This document shows, piece after piece, positions 31,905 to 39,923 of a stretch of DNA of 64,000 nt (positions within the stretch are counted from its first letter, which is position 1; the number at the start of each line of letters is the position of its first letter). Under the pieces are notes generated by a model that did not search any database, was not told the DNA's origin, and saw only the letters and a list, made by a program, of their open reading frames with translations. The translations under genes and the position numbers were made by a program. This stretch comes from Tessaracoccus flavus. Its GTDB lineage: Bacteria > Actinomycetota > Actinomycetes > Propionibacteriales > Propionibacteriaceae. The stretch lies in NCBI RefSeq assembly GCF_001997295.1, contig NZ_CP019605.1:310001-374000 (forward strand), in the 5' to 3' direction.

Positions 31905-32633
31905 GTGGCCATCCCGATCCCCCGCCCGGTGCGCGAGCTAAGCCCTCGCGACGGGGCCTCGTGGGACGAGAGGGGATGGCCCTACCGGATCCCTGCCGTG
32001 CGCCAGGTCCTCCGGGAGGGGCTTGCGCTCGGGCAGGCCACTGTCCTGGTGGGCGAGAACGGGTCCGGGAAGTCCACCCTCGTCGAAGCACTCGCCGAGG
32101 GCTACGGGTTGAACCCGGAGGGCGGGTCGACGGGTGCTATGCACTCCACCAGACGGACAGAGTCGGATCTGTCGGCGCAGTTGCAGGTCGTGCGCGGCGG
32201 CGGGGCCAGCAAGGGCGGCTACTTCCTCCGGGCCGAGACCATGCACAGCTTCTACTCCTACCTGGAGGACGTGGGCATGGCCTCCTTTCACACGAGGAGT
32301 CACGGGGAGGGCTTCGTCGAGCTGATCGAGACCCGCTGCTTCGGGCCCGGCGGTCCCCGGCCGGGGTTGTACCTCTTCGACGAGGTGGAGTCGGCGCTGT
32401 CGTTCAACTCAAGTCTGCGAGTGCTCGCGACCCTCATGGACCTCCTCGCCGAGCCGGGTGCCCAGATCGTCTTGGCGACGCACTCGCCGGTGCTTGCCGC
32501 GCTGCCGGGCGCCACCATCCTGGAACTCGACGGGGACGGCCTCCATGAGACCGCGTGGGGCGATCTGGAGGCGGTCATCAGTGAGCGCTATTTCCTCGCC
32601 GATCCGGAACGCTTCCTCCGGCATCTGCGCTGA
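31905..32633 (+). CDS. AAA/ABC-type ATPase (RecF/SMC-like fold)
   Basis: A 242-residue P-loop ATPase. Walker A is GENGSGKST (about residue 49), Walker B LYLFDEVESALS, and LATHSP the switch His motif; the sequence between resembles the AAA_15/AAA_23 group that includes small ABC-type ATPases with no membrane partner. The GTG lies 2 bases after the methyltransferase stop, implying co-expression. Function unknown; such proteins often belong to DNA repair or toxin-antitoxin-like sets, but no partner nuclease is adjacent. Confidence 0.82.
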   Translation: MAIPIPRPVRELSPRDGASWDERGWPYRIPAVRQVLREGLALGQATVLVGENGSGKSTLVEALAEGYGLNPEGGSTGAMHSTRRTESDLSAQLQVVRGGGASKGGYFLRAETMHSFYSYLEDVGMASFHTRSHGEGFVELIETRCFGPGGPRPGLYLFDEVESALSFNSSLRVLATLMDLLAEPGAQIVLATHSPVLAALPGATILELDGDGLHETAWGDLEAVISERYFLADPERFLRHLR

Positions 32634-32701
32634 TGCCTGTGCAACGCGATTGACCGCACAGGCTATTGTTCGAGAAGTTTCCCGACCGGAGGGCTGATTT
32701 C

Positions 32702-35356
32702 ATGGCATCCAAGCGTCTCGTGATCGTCGAGTCGCCCACAAAGGCGACCAAGATCGCCGGCTTCCTGGGCCGCGACTACATCGTCGAGTCCAGCCGGGGC
32801 CACGTGCGCGACCTGCCGACGTCGGCCTCCGAGGTGCCTGCCAAGTACAAGGGGCAGTCGTGGGCTCGGACGGGAGTCGACGTCGACAACGACTTCCAGC
32901 CGATCTACGTGGTGTCCGCGGACAAGAAGTCGACCATCAAGGACCTCAAAGCCAAGCTCGCGGGAGTCGATGAACTCCTGCTGGCCACCGATGGTGACCG
33001 CGAAGGCGAGGCCATCGCGTGGCACCTCATGGAGGAGCTGAAGCCCAAGGTTCCCGTCAAGCGCATGGTCTTCCACGAGATCACCAAGTCTGCGATCGAG
33101 GAGGCGGTGACGAACCCGCGCGACATCGACGTCGACCTCGTCGACGCCCAGGAGACGCGCCGCATCCTGGACCGCCTCTACGGTTACGAGGTGTCCCCGG
33201 TGCTGTGGAAGAAGGTCATGCCGAGGCTATCCGCGGGCCGAGTCCAGTCGGTCGCGACCCGCCTGGTCGTCGATCGGGAGCGCGAGCGAATCGCCTTCGT
33301 GACGGCGTCCTACTGGGATCTCGACACGGTGCTGGACGCCGGCGCGGACGCCGACCCACGCAACTTCCCCGCCCGGCTCGCGACGGTCGGGGACGCGAAG
33401 GTGGCCCAGGGCAGGGATTTCAACTCCTCCGGACAGCTGACGTCGCAGGATGCGCTGGTGCTCGACGAGGAGGCCGCGCGAACGCTCGCCGAGGCTCTGC
33501 GCGAGGCGCGCCTGGTCGTATCGTCGGTCGACTCCAAGCCCTACACGCGGCGCCCCTACGAGCCCTTCCGCACCACCACGCTCCAGCAGGAGGCCGGCCG
33601 CAAGCTCGGCTTCACGTCCGAGCGCACGATGCGGGTGGCCCAGGAGCTCTACGAGAAGGGCTTCATCACCTACATGCGAACCGACTCCGTGACGCTGGCT
33701 GGGCAGGCCATCAGGGCGGCCCGCGAACAGGTCAAGGAGCTCTACGGCGAGCGGTACCTGCCGGAGAAGCCGCGCGTCTACGCCTCCAAGGTGAAGAACG
33801 CGCAGGAGGCGCACGAGGCCATTCGCCCCGCCGGTGACACGTTCGCCCACCCGGATCAGACCGGGCTCAGCGGAGACCCGTACCGTCTGTACCAGTTGAT
33901 CTGGCGCCGCACCCTTGCCTCGCAGATGGCCGACGCGAGGGGAGAGTCGCTGTCCATCCGCATCGACGCCACCCACCGCCCGGTTGCGAACGGGGCCACC
34001 ACCTCAGGCCTGGTGGCATCGGGCCGGACCATCACGTTCCCCGGCTTCCTGCAGGCCTACGTGCAGGGCGTCGACGACGACTCCGCGTCCGACGACGCAC
34101 AGACCAGGCTCCCGATCCTGACCAAGGGGCAGGAACTCGCGGTCGCCAAGGTCGACGCCGTCGGGCACGAGACACGCCCCCCTGCCCGCTACACCGAGCC
34201 GTCGCTCGTGGCGAAGTTGGAAGAGCTGGAGATCGGCCGCCCGTCCACGTACGCGTCGATCATCCGCACGATCACGGCGCGCGACTATGTCTTCAAGAAG
34301 GGTTCAGCGCTGGTGCCGACGTGGCTGGCGTTCGCCGTCACGCGGCTGTTGGAGGAGCACTTCAGCGAGCTGGTCGACTACGCTTTCACCGCCCAACTGG
34401 AAGACCGGCTCGACGACATCGCCGCCGGGAAGGCGGAGCGTCTGGGCGTCCTGTCCGACTTCTACCGCGGACCGGACGGAAGCGCCCACCACGGCCTCGA
34501 GACCCTCGTCACGGAGTTGGGCGACATCGATGCGCGGGCACTGTCCACCTTCCCGCTTGGCGACTCCGGGATCGACGTCCGGGTGGGCCGCTACGGCACC
34601 TATGTGGAGTCCTCCGACGGTCGCCGCGCCAACGTGCCCGAGGACATGGCACCCGACGCGCTCACCGTCGACGTGGCCGAGGAGTTGTTGAGCCGGCCGC
34701 TGGACGAAGAGCGCGAGCTCGGCGTGGATGAGTCGACCGGCACGATGATCGTGGCGAAGAACGGTCGCTACGGGCCGTACGTGACGGAGATCCTGCCGGA
34801 GGATGCGCCGAAGTCGGCTAAGCCGCGCACCGGGTCGCTCTTCAAGGACATGAGCCTCGACGACGTCGACCTGCCGATCGCCCTGCAGCTCCTGAACCTC
34901 CCACGGGTCGTCGGCAAGGATTCCGAGGGCAACGAGATCACCGCACAGAACGGGCGCTACGGCCCCTACCTCAAGCGAGGTACCGACTCCCGCTCGCTCA
35001 CGGCCGAGGACCAGATCTTCACGATCACGCTCGAGGAGGCGCTGGCCATCTACGCCCAGCCCAAGACCCGTGGGCGGGCGGCGGCCGCGGCACCCTTGAA
35101 GGAGTTCGGGGAGGACCCTGCCTCCGGCAAGCCCGTCGTGCTCAAGTCGGGGCGGTTCGGCCCGTACGTGACCGACGGCGAGACCAACGCCACCCTGCGG
35201 CGGGACGACGACCCGGAGTCGGTCACTCCCGAGCGGGCCTTCGAACTGCTCGCCGAGAAGCGGGCGAAGGGCCCTGCCAAGAAGCCCGCCCGCAAGCCGG
35301 CGGCGCGAAAGTCGACGGCGAAGAAGACCACGACGTCGCGCAAGAAGACCACCTAA
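32702..35356 (+). CDS. topA: DNA topoisomerase I
   Basis: An 884-residue type IA topoisomerase that relaxes negative supercoils. The TOPRIM domain opens with IVESPTKATKI and carries DGDREGEAIAWHL. The active Tyr is in FITYMRTDS. Three Topo_C repeats (NGRYGPYVTE, NGRYGPYLKRG, SGRFGPYVTDG) and a Lys/Ala/Thr-rich tail replace the zinc fingers of E. coli TopA, as usual in Actinobacteria. The start at 32702 is preceded by GGAGGG (32687-32692); upstream codons are less likely. Confidence 0.97.
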   Translation: MASKRLVIVESPTKATKIAGFLGRDYIVESSRGHVRDLPTSASEVPAKYKGQSWARTGVDVDNDFQPIYVVSADKKSTIKDLKAKLAGVDELLLATDGDREGEAIAWHLMEELKPKVPVKRMVFHEITKSAIEEAVTNPRDIDVDLVDAQETRRILDRLYGYEVSPVLWKKVMPRLSAGRVQSVATRLVVDRERERIAFVTASYWDLDTVLDAGADADPRNFPARLATVGDAKVAQGRDFNSSGQLTSQDALVLDEEAARTLAEALREARLVVSSVDSKPYTRRPYEPFRTTTLQQEAGRKLGFTSERTMRVAQELYEKGFITYMRTDSVTLAGQAIRAAREQVKELYGERYLPEKPRVYASKVKNAQEAHEAIRPAGDTFAHPDQTGLSGDPYRLYQLIWRRTLASQMADARGESLSIRIDATHRPVANGATTSGLVASGRTITFPGFLQAYVQGVDDDSASDDAQTRLPILTKGQELAVAKVDAVGHETRPPARYTEPSLVAKLEELEIGRPSTYASIIRTITARDYVFKKGSALVPTWLAFAVTRLLEEHFSELVDYAFTAQLEDRLDDIAAGKAERLGVLSDFYRGPDGSAHHGLETLVTELGDIDARALSTFPLGDSGIDVRVGRYGTYVESSDGRRANVPEDMAPDALTVDVAEELLSRPLDEERELGVDESTGTMIVAKNGRYGPYVTEILPEDAPKSAKPRTGSLFKDMSLDDVDLPIALQLLNLPRVVGKDSEGNEITAQNGRYGPYLKRGTDSRSLTAEDQIFTITLEEALAIYAQPKTRGRAAAAAPLKEFGEDPASGKPVVLKSGRFGPYVTDGETNATLRRDDDPESVTPERAFELLAEKRAKGPAKKPARKPAARKSTAKKTTTSRKKTT

Positions 35357-35376
35357 GACAGCCGAGTCGGCACCAC

Positions 35377-35382
35377 TAGGCT
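35377..35382 (+). promoter_or_regulatory. Leaderless -10 element for the CYTH/CHAD-like gene
   Basis: TAGGCT lies exactly 6 nt before the ATG at 35389, with no ribosome binding site. Confidence 0.65.
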
Positions 35383-35388
35383 GAGGCC

Positions 35389-36771
35389 ATGGGCAAGAAG
35401 GTCAAGGGAGCGTTGCGGCTCGACGTGCCGTTCAGCTCGGACGCTCCCCAGCTGACGTCGGGGGCGGTCGGGTTGCCGCGGATCGTCAAGCATCCGGGGC
35501 AGAGCTGCGAGGTGACCGTCACCGTTCTTGACGCCCCGGACGCGCGCTTGCAGCGGGCCGGCGTCACCGTCGCCCACCGGGTGGTCGACGGCCGCGGTGA
35601 ATGGCTGCTGAGCGCGCCGGGGTGGGGCCCGGCGCTGCCGGAGTCGAGAGTCGAGCCCGTCGGGGCCAGCGGGGACCTACCAGACGATTTCACGAGGCTC
35701 ATCCGGCCGATCCTCAGGCGAGGCGTGCTCGGCACGCTCGCGACCCTCGAGCTCGAGCGCGACGAGTGGGCGCTGCGCTCCGAGGAGGGGGAGGACGCCG
35801 CACTTGTGCGCGACGAGCGGGTGACGGTGACGCGCAGCGGGATGATCACCTCGCGCTACCGCGAGATCGAGATCACGCCCACCGGCCTCCTCACCGGCCA
35901 GCAACGCGAGTTCCTGTTGAGCTCGGGCCTGGCCGTCGGGGCGACGGTCGTCGACGCGTTCCCCAGCGCGCAGAGCCGCATCGGGGCGCCCGCGACCGGG
36001 CTGACCAGCTTCCCGCGCCCGCGAGACCCGGGCCCGGACGCCACCCTGGAGGAGTACGTCTCGGCCGTGTTCACCCGGCACCTCGACCAGATCGTCCGCG
36101 CCGAGCTTGCCAGACGAGCAGGCGACGGCGATGTGGCGCACGTCGACGCACTGTTGTGGGCCTTCGGGCGGGACCTGCGTGGGCTTGCCTCGGTGCTGGA
36201 GCCTTCCTGGCGGGAGGACATCGAGCGGGCGTTGGACGGCCTCCCGTTCACCTCGCCGGCCGACATCGAGGCCCCGGTGCTCGACGTCATCGAGGCGCTG
36301 GTCGGGGCGGCGCGCGCTCCCCAGCTCGGTGACCTGGCCCACGAGCCAGCGGCCCGGGTGCTGTTCGACAAAGCTGAGCAGGCGACGGTGATCCTGGCCG
36401 AGCGGTGCCGCGGACTGGCGGTCGACTCTCCTGACGAGGTGTGGCACGGGGCGCTCCGCGCGGCCGAGCAGTTGGAGGTCGTGCTCGAGGTGGCCGCTCC
36501 CGTGTTGCCCAAGGGCAGGGATCGGATGGCCCGGATGCTGGGCGAGGTCACCGAAGGTCTTCGCCGAGGCGCGCTGGGCGCCTTCGTGGGCGATCCCGAA
36601 CTTGACGGGTTGAGCGCGGCGCAGGCCTACCAGCTGGGTCGGGAGACCGAGCGGAAACGTGCCGGCATCGCCGACGTGCGGCAGGAGTTCGTCGACCGGT
36701 GGCCCGAGCTCTTCCGGGAAGCCCGCAAACTGGTGGACAAGGCGAGGCGTAGGCGGGAGCGCAAGCGTTGA
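35389..36771 (+). CDS. CYTH/CHAD-like domain protein of unknown function
   Basis: A 460-residue soluble protein I do not firmly recognise. The first ~180 residues are beta-rich with alternating charged residues (LATLELERDEWALRS, RYREIEITPTG) as in CYTH domains, and residues about 215-440 are helical with scattered Arg/His (LDQIVRAELARR, HVDALLWAFGRDLRGL, AERCRGL) as in CHAD domains, which bind polyphosphate. The ExExK triad of active CYTH phosphatases is not clear. The gene overlaps tmk by 4 bases and may be polyphosphate-related; this is a weak fold-level guess. Confidence 0.5.
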   Translation: MGKKVKGALRLDVPFSSDAPQLTSGAVGLPRIVKHPGQSCEVTVTVLDAPDARLQRAGVTVAHRVVDGRGEWLLSAPGWGPALPESRVEPVGASGDLPDDFTRLIRPILRRGVLGTLATLELERDEWALRSEEGEDAALVRDERVTVTRSGMITSRYREIEITPTGLLTGQQREFLLSSGLAVGATVVDAFPSAQSRIGAPATGLTSFPRPRDPGPDATLEEYVSAVFTRHLDQIVRAELARRAGDGDVAHVDALLWAFGRDLRGLASVLEPSWREDIERALDGLPFTSPADIEAPVLDVIEALVGAARAPQLGDLAHEPAARVLFDKAEQATVILAERCRGLAVDSPDEVWHGALRAAEQLEVVLEVAAPVLPKGRDRMARMLGEVTEGLRRGALGAFVGDPELDGLSAAQAYQLGRETERKRAGIADVRQEFVDRWPELFREARKLVDKARRRRERKR

Positions 36772-37385
36772 CAGGGATCTTCATTGCCTTCGAGGGGGGA
36801 GACTCAGTCGGGAAGTCCACGCAGGTGGAGCGGCTCGCCGGCTGGCTGTCCTCTCGCGGCATCGCCCACGTCGTCACCCGCCAGCCGGGCGGCACCCCGG
36901 TCGGCGCCGAGCTGCGTCGCCTCGTGCTGGACCATTCATCCGGCGACGTCTCCGCGCGCGCGGAGGCCCTCATGTATGCCGCGGACAAGGCGCAGCACGT
37001 CTACGAGTTGATCGGGCCGGCTCTCGAGCGCGGCGAGGTGGTCATCAGCGATCGCTACGTGGACTCGATGATCGCTTACCAGGGCGCTGGCCGCGCCCTG
37101 GATATCGACGAGGTCTCCACCATCGCCTGGTGGGCGGTCGGTCAGCTGCGTCCACACCTGACCATCCTGCTCGACGCCGATCCGACGGACGCGGTCGAGA
37201 CCATCGCCGAGAAGGACCGGCTCGAGGACGCGGGCATCGACCTGCACCGACGGGCTCGGCACTTCTTCCTCGATCTCGCGGCCGCCGATCCCCACCGCTA
37301 CCTCGTGCTGGACGCCCGACTCACGCGCGAGGAGTTGGCCGCCACGATCGCCACGCGCGTCGCTGAACAACTGGCGCCGCGCTGA
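36768..37385 (+). CDS. tmk: Thymidylate kinase
   Basis: A 205-residue kinase phosphorylating dTMP to dTDP. It has FIAFEGGDSVGKST (P-loop, slightly atypical GGDSVGKS), RQPGG, SDRYVDSMIAYQG (DRY motif) and the LID segment near EKDRLEDAG. Translation appears to start at TTG 36768, overlapping the upstream stop (TTGA), so it is coupled. In related genomes tmk usually abuts holB; here 1.2 kb of repeats and a PaiB-like gene separate them. Confidence 0.92.
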   Translation: MTGIFIAFEGGDSVGKSTQVERLAGWLSSRGIAHVVTRQPGGTPVGAELRRLVLDHSSGDVSARAEALMYAADKAQHVYELIGPALERGEVVISDRYVDSMIAYQGAGRALDIDEVSTIAWWAVGQLRPHLTILLDADPTDAVETIAEKDRLEDAGIDLHRRARHFFLDLAAADPHRYLVLDARLTREELAATIATRVAEQLAPR

Positions 37386-37407
37386 CGCTGAGTGTGTCGG
37401 TCCGCGC

Positions 37408-37522
37408 TCCCTGAGCTTGTCGGTCCGTGGTCCCTGAGCTTGTCGGTCCGTGGTCCCTGAGCTTGTCGGTCCGTGGTCCCTGAGCTTGTCGGTCCGTGGT
37501 CCCTGAGCTTGTCGAAGGGTGA
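37408..37522 (+). repeat. Five tandem 23-bp repeats (TCCCTGAGCTTGTCGGTCC...)
   Basis: Copies start at 37408, 37431, 37454, 37477 and 37500, each opening with TCCCTGAGCTTGTCG. They begin 23 bases after the tmk stop and run into the first large inverted-repeat unit. Part of a 506-base gene-free stretch (37386-37891). Confidence 0.9.
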
Positions 37523-37882
37523 CGGCCGTGATTGTGGTCGCCGCCCTTGTGGTCGGGGGCGGTGGTAAGCGATGAGGCCGTTACCCTTCGACGGACGCTC
37601 GCTCGTTCCTCGCGAGCTGCTCAGGGATCAGGTCCCTGAGCTTGTCCCCTCTGCTCCCTGAGCTTGTCGAAGGGTTACGGCCGTGATTGTGGTCGCCGCC
37701 TTTGTGGTCGGGGGCGGCGGGAGGGCGCGGGGTCGTTACCCTTCGACGGACGGGCTGCTCGCAGAGCGAGCTGGCCCTGCTCAGGGACCGATTCGACGGA
37801 CGCTCGCTCGTTCCTCGCGAGCTGCTCAGGGACCGCCCTTCGACGGGCGTTCCTCGCGCTGAGCGCTCGTCGCTGCTCAGGG
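37500..37882. repeat. Two long inverted-repeat units (BIME-like) with extra right arms
   Basis: Unit A (37500-37627) and unit B (37655-37787) both read TCCCTGAGCTTGTCGAAGGG, then ACGGCCGTGATTGTGGTCGC, a GGGGGCGG stretch, and the inverted partner GTTACCCTTCGAC ... GCTCAGGGA. Additional right arms (TTCGACGG ... GCTCAGGGAC) follow at 37792-37834 and 37837-37884. The arms can fold into very long hairpins. The motif CCCTGAGC-TTGTCGAAGGG is widespread in high-GC bacterial genomes as an intergenic palindrome; this cluster of several is unusual. Confidence 0.8.
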
Positions 37883-37891
37883 ACCACTTCC

Positions 37892-38605
37892 CTAGGGATA
37901 AAGAGGCGTCGCCCGGTCGACCGCGTCGGCGATGGCGAGGTCCTGGTCGCGGCCGCGCTCCCGCAGGCCGGTGGCCACGCCGTCACGGTCGCCCTGGGTC
38001 CGGTTCTGCGAGAGCTTGAACCGGCCAACCACGTCCGTGATCTCCAGCTCCAGGCCGACGATCCCGCGCAGCATCGCCTCGATGAACTCACGCGGGGCCT
38101 CGTCGAGGCGCCAGGGGCCGCGTTGAGCGTCGGAGGGCCCGACGGTGCTGTCGGCCATACGCTGCGCGTCGAACCACTCGGCGTGCGCGCGGACCTCTTC
38201 ACGAAGTCGCCGGGGATCGGTGTGTGTGCGGAGCCAGCCGGCGAACTGGACCTGCTCGTAGTCCCACGTCCCGACCGCGCGGCCCGTGGCGCGACCTCTG
38301 GCGGTCCCGGGCTGCACGCTCGGATACCAGCGTGGGCTGACGTAGGTGTGCGGACCCTGCACCACCACCCGGCAGGCCACGCGATCTGTGCCGGGCGGGA
38401 ACTGGAGATTCGCCGCTGACGCGTGTGAGATCAGCCGATCGCCGCTCCACAGGGTCGGCAGCAGCGTGGCGGTGGGCACCCCGGGGCCCTCCGTGATCCA
38501 CAGCCCCGCCCCCACCTGCTCCAGGAGCTCGCGGCACGCCGCGGCGTCGGCCTCGCTCTGGCTCGCCGGAAGGTAGACGTAGCTCTCTGGTCCCTGTGGC
38601 TCCAC
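37892..38605 (-). CDS. PaiB-like FMN-binding negative transcriptional regulator
   Basis: A 237-residue protein of the PaiB/flavin-reductase-fold family: SYVYLPASQ at the start, AGLWITEGPGVPTATLLPTLW, LISHASAANLQF, VVVQGPHTYVSPRWYP, and GIVGLELEITDVVGRFKLSQN with QGDRDGVATGL at the end, all characteristic. PaiB homologues bind FMN and in Bacillus repress sporulation and protease genes; the role here is unknown. The GTG at 38605 is chosen by family alignment, with only a weak ribosome binding site. It sits inside the tmk-holB interval and its stop overlaps a TTCCCTAGGGAT palindrome. Confidence 0.85.
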   Translation of the reverse strand: MEPQGPESYVYLPASQSEADAAACRELLEQVGAGLWITEGPGVPTATLLPTLWSGDRLISHASAANLQFPPGTDRVACRVVVQGPHTYVSPRWYPSVQPGTARGRATGRAVGTWDYEQVQFAGWLRTHTDPRRLREEVRAHAEWFDAQRMADSTVGPSDAQRGPWRLDEAPREFIEAMLRGIVGLELEITDVVGRFKLSQNRTQGDRDGVATGLRERGRDQDLAIADAVDRATPLYP

Positions 38606-38650
38606 GTCGGCCACCCTACCGGCGAGGTGTTGTCGGCCGACAATGGCAGG

Positions 38651-39811
38651 ATGGGGCGCATGGGTGACGTGTGGTCGGAGCTGATCGGGCAGGAGCGCGC
38701 CGTCGCGACGCTGCGCCGGGCCGTGGATGGGAAGAGCCACGCCATGTCGCACGCCTGGTTGTTCGTCGGCCCTCCTGGTTCGGGCCGCTCCAACGCGGCG
38801 AGGGCCTTCGCCGCAGCCCTGCAGTGTCCGCGGGGCGGCTGCGGGGAGTGCGAGGAGTGCCGGACCACCCTCAGCGCCGCGCACCCCGATGTCACCCTCC
38901 TTCGCACCGAGCAGTTGTCCATCGGCGTGGACGAGGTCCGCGCGCTGGTGGGCCGAGCCAACATGTCCCCTGTGAAACAGCGCTACCAGATCGTGGTGGT
39001 CGAGGACGCGGACCGCATCACGGAGCGGGGGGCTGACGCGTTGCTGAAGGGGCTCGAGGAACCGGCTGCCCGGACCGTGTGGCTGCTCTGCGCGCCGAGC
39101 GCCGACGACGTCATCGTGACCATCCGGTCCCGGTGCCGGGAGATCAAGCTCGTGACGCCGAGCGACGACGCGGTCACCGAGTTGCTCGTCAGCCGCGACG
39201 GCATCTCCCCGGCTCTGGCCGCCCACGCGGCGCGCGCCGCCCAGGGCCACGTCGGGAGAGCCCGCATGCTGGCCCGCTCGGAGGAGGCCCGCATTCGGCG
39301 CCGTGAGATCCTCGCCCTGCCAGGCCGGTTGACCTCCGTGACAGCCTGCCTGGACGCTGCCGAGAACCTCGTGTCGTCCGCCGCCGACGAAGCTGCCCAG
39401 GCCACGGCCGAACTCGATGCCCGCGAGTTGGCCAGCCTCCAGGCGGCAATGGGCCTCGGCGGGCGAGGGGCCAAGCCCCGCAACGCCCAGGCCGCCGTCC
39501 GCGAACTGGAGGATCAGCAGAAGGCGAGGGTCAAGCGGATCCAGCGCGACGCGCTCGACCGCGTGCTGACCGAACTGACCGGTTACTACCGCGACGTCCT
39601 CGCGGCTCAGACCGCGCCGGGCGTGCCGCTCGTGAACTCGGACCTCGCCGACGAAATCGAGCCCTTCGCCCGGCAGACGCGGCCGGAGCACACAGTGCGG
39701 GCGTTGGACGCCATCCTCCAGGCGCGGACCGCTTTGGAGGGCAACGTCGCGCCCCTACTGGCACTGGAATCCCTGCTCATCGGGCTCGCCGCCGCCCGCA
39801 AGGTCTCCTGA
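38651..39811 (+). CDS. holB: DNA polymerase III delta' subunit
   Basis: A 386-residue AAA+ clamp-loader subunit. The degenerate Walker A GPPGSGRSN lacks the Lys, as expected for delta', a cysteine-rich zinc motif (CPRGGCGECEEC) follows, and VVVEDADRI and LLKGLEEP are the Walker B and sensor regions. It opens and loads the beta clamp with tau/gamma and delta. ATG 38651 is taken because GACAAT lies 6 nt upstream (possible leaderless start); ATG 38660 is an equally good alternative. Confidence 0.93.
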   Translation: MGRMGDVWSELIGQERAVATLRRAVDGKSHAMSHAWLFVGPPGSGRSNAARAFAAALQCPRGGCGECEECRTTLSAAHPDVTLLRTEQLSIGVDEVRALVGRANMSPVKQRYQIVVVEDADRITERGADALLKGLEEPAARTVWLLCAPSADDVIVTIRSRCREIKLVTPSDDAVTELLVSRDGISPALAAHAARAAQGHVGRARMLARSEEARIRRREILALPGRLTSVTACLDAAENLVSSAADEAAQATAELDARELASLQAAMGLGGRGAKPRNAQAAVRELEDQQKARVKRIQRDALDRVLTELTGYYRDVLAAQTAPGVPLVNSDLADEIEPFARQTRPEHTVRALDAILQARTALEGNVAPLLALESLLIGLAAARKVS

Positions 39812-39923
39812 CGGCACCTGTCCGCGGGGGATCCGATGCCGGACGGGCGTGTCCCACGGCGTCGAACCGGGTTTCGATGCCACCATGGGCGGGACGTGTG
39901 CCCAGAATCCAGAGGGGATCGAA

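Noticed and set aside
37664..38419. Plus-strand frame across the repeat cluster and PaiB-like gene
   Set aside because: Begins in repeat DNA and continues antisense to a gene with clear PaiB motifs.
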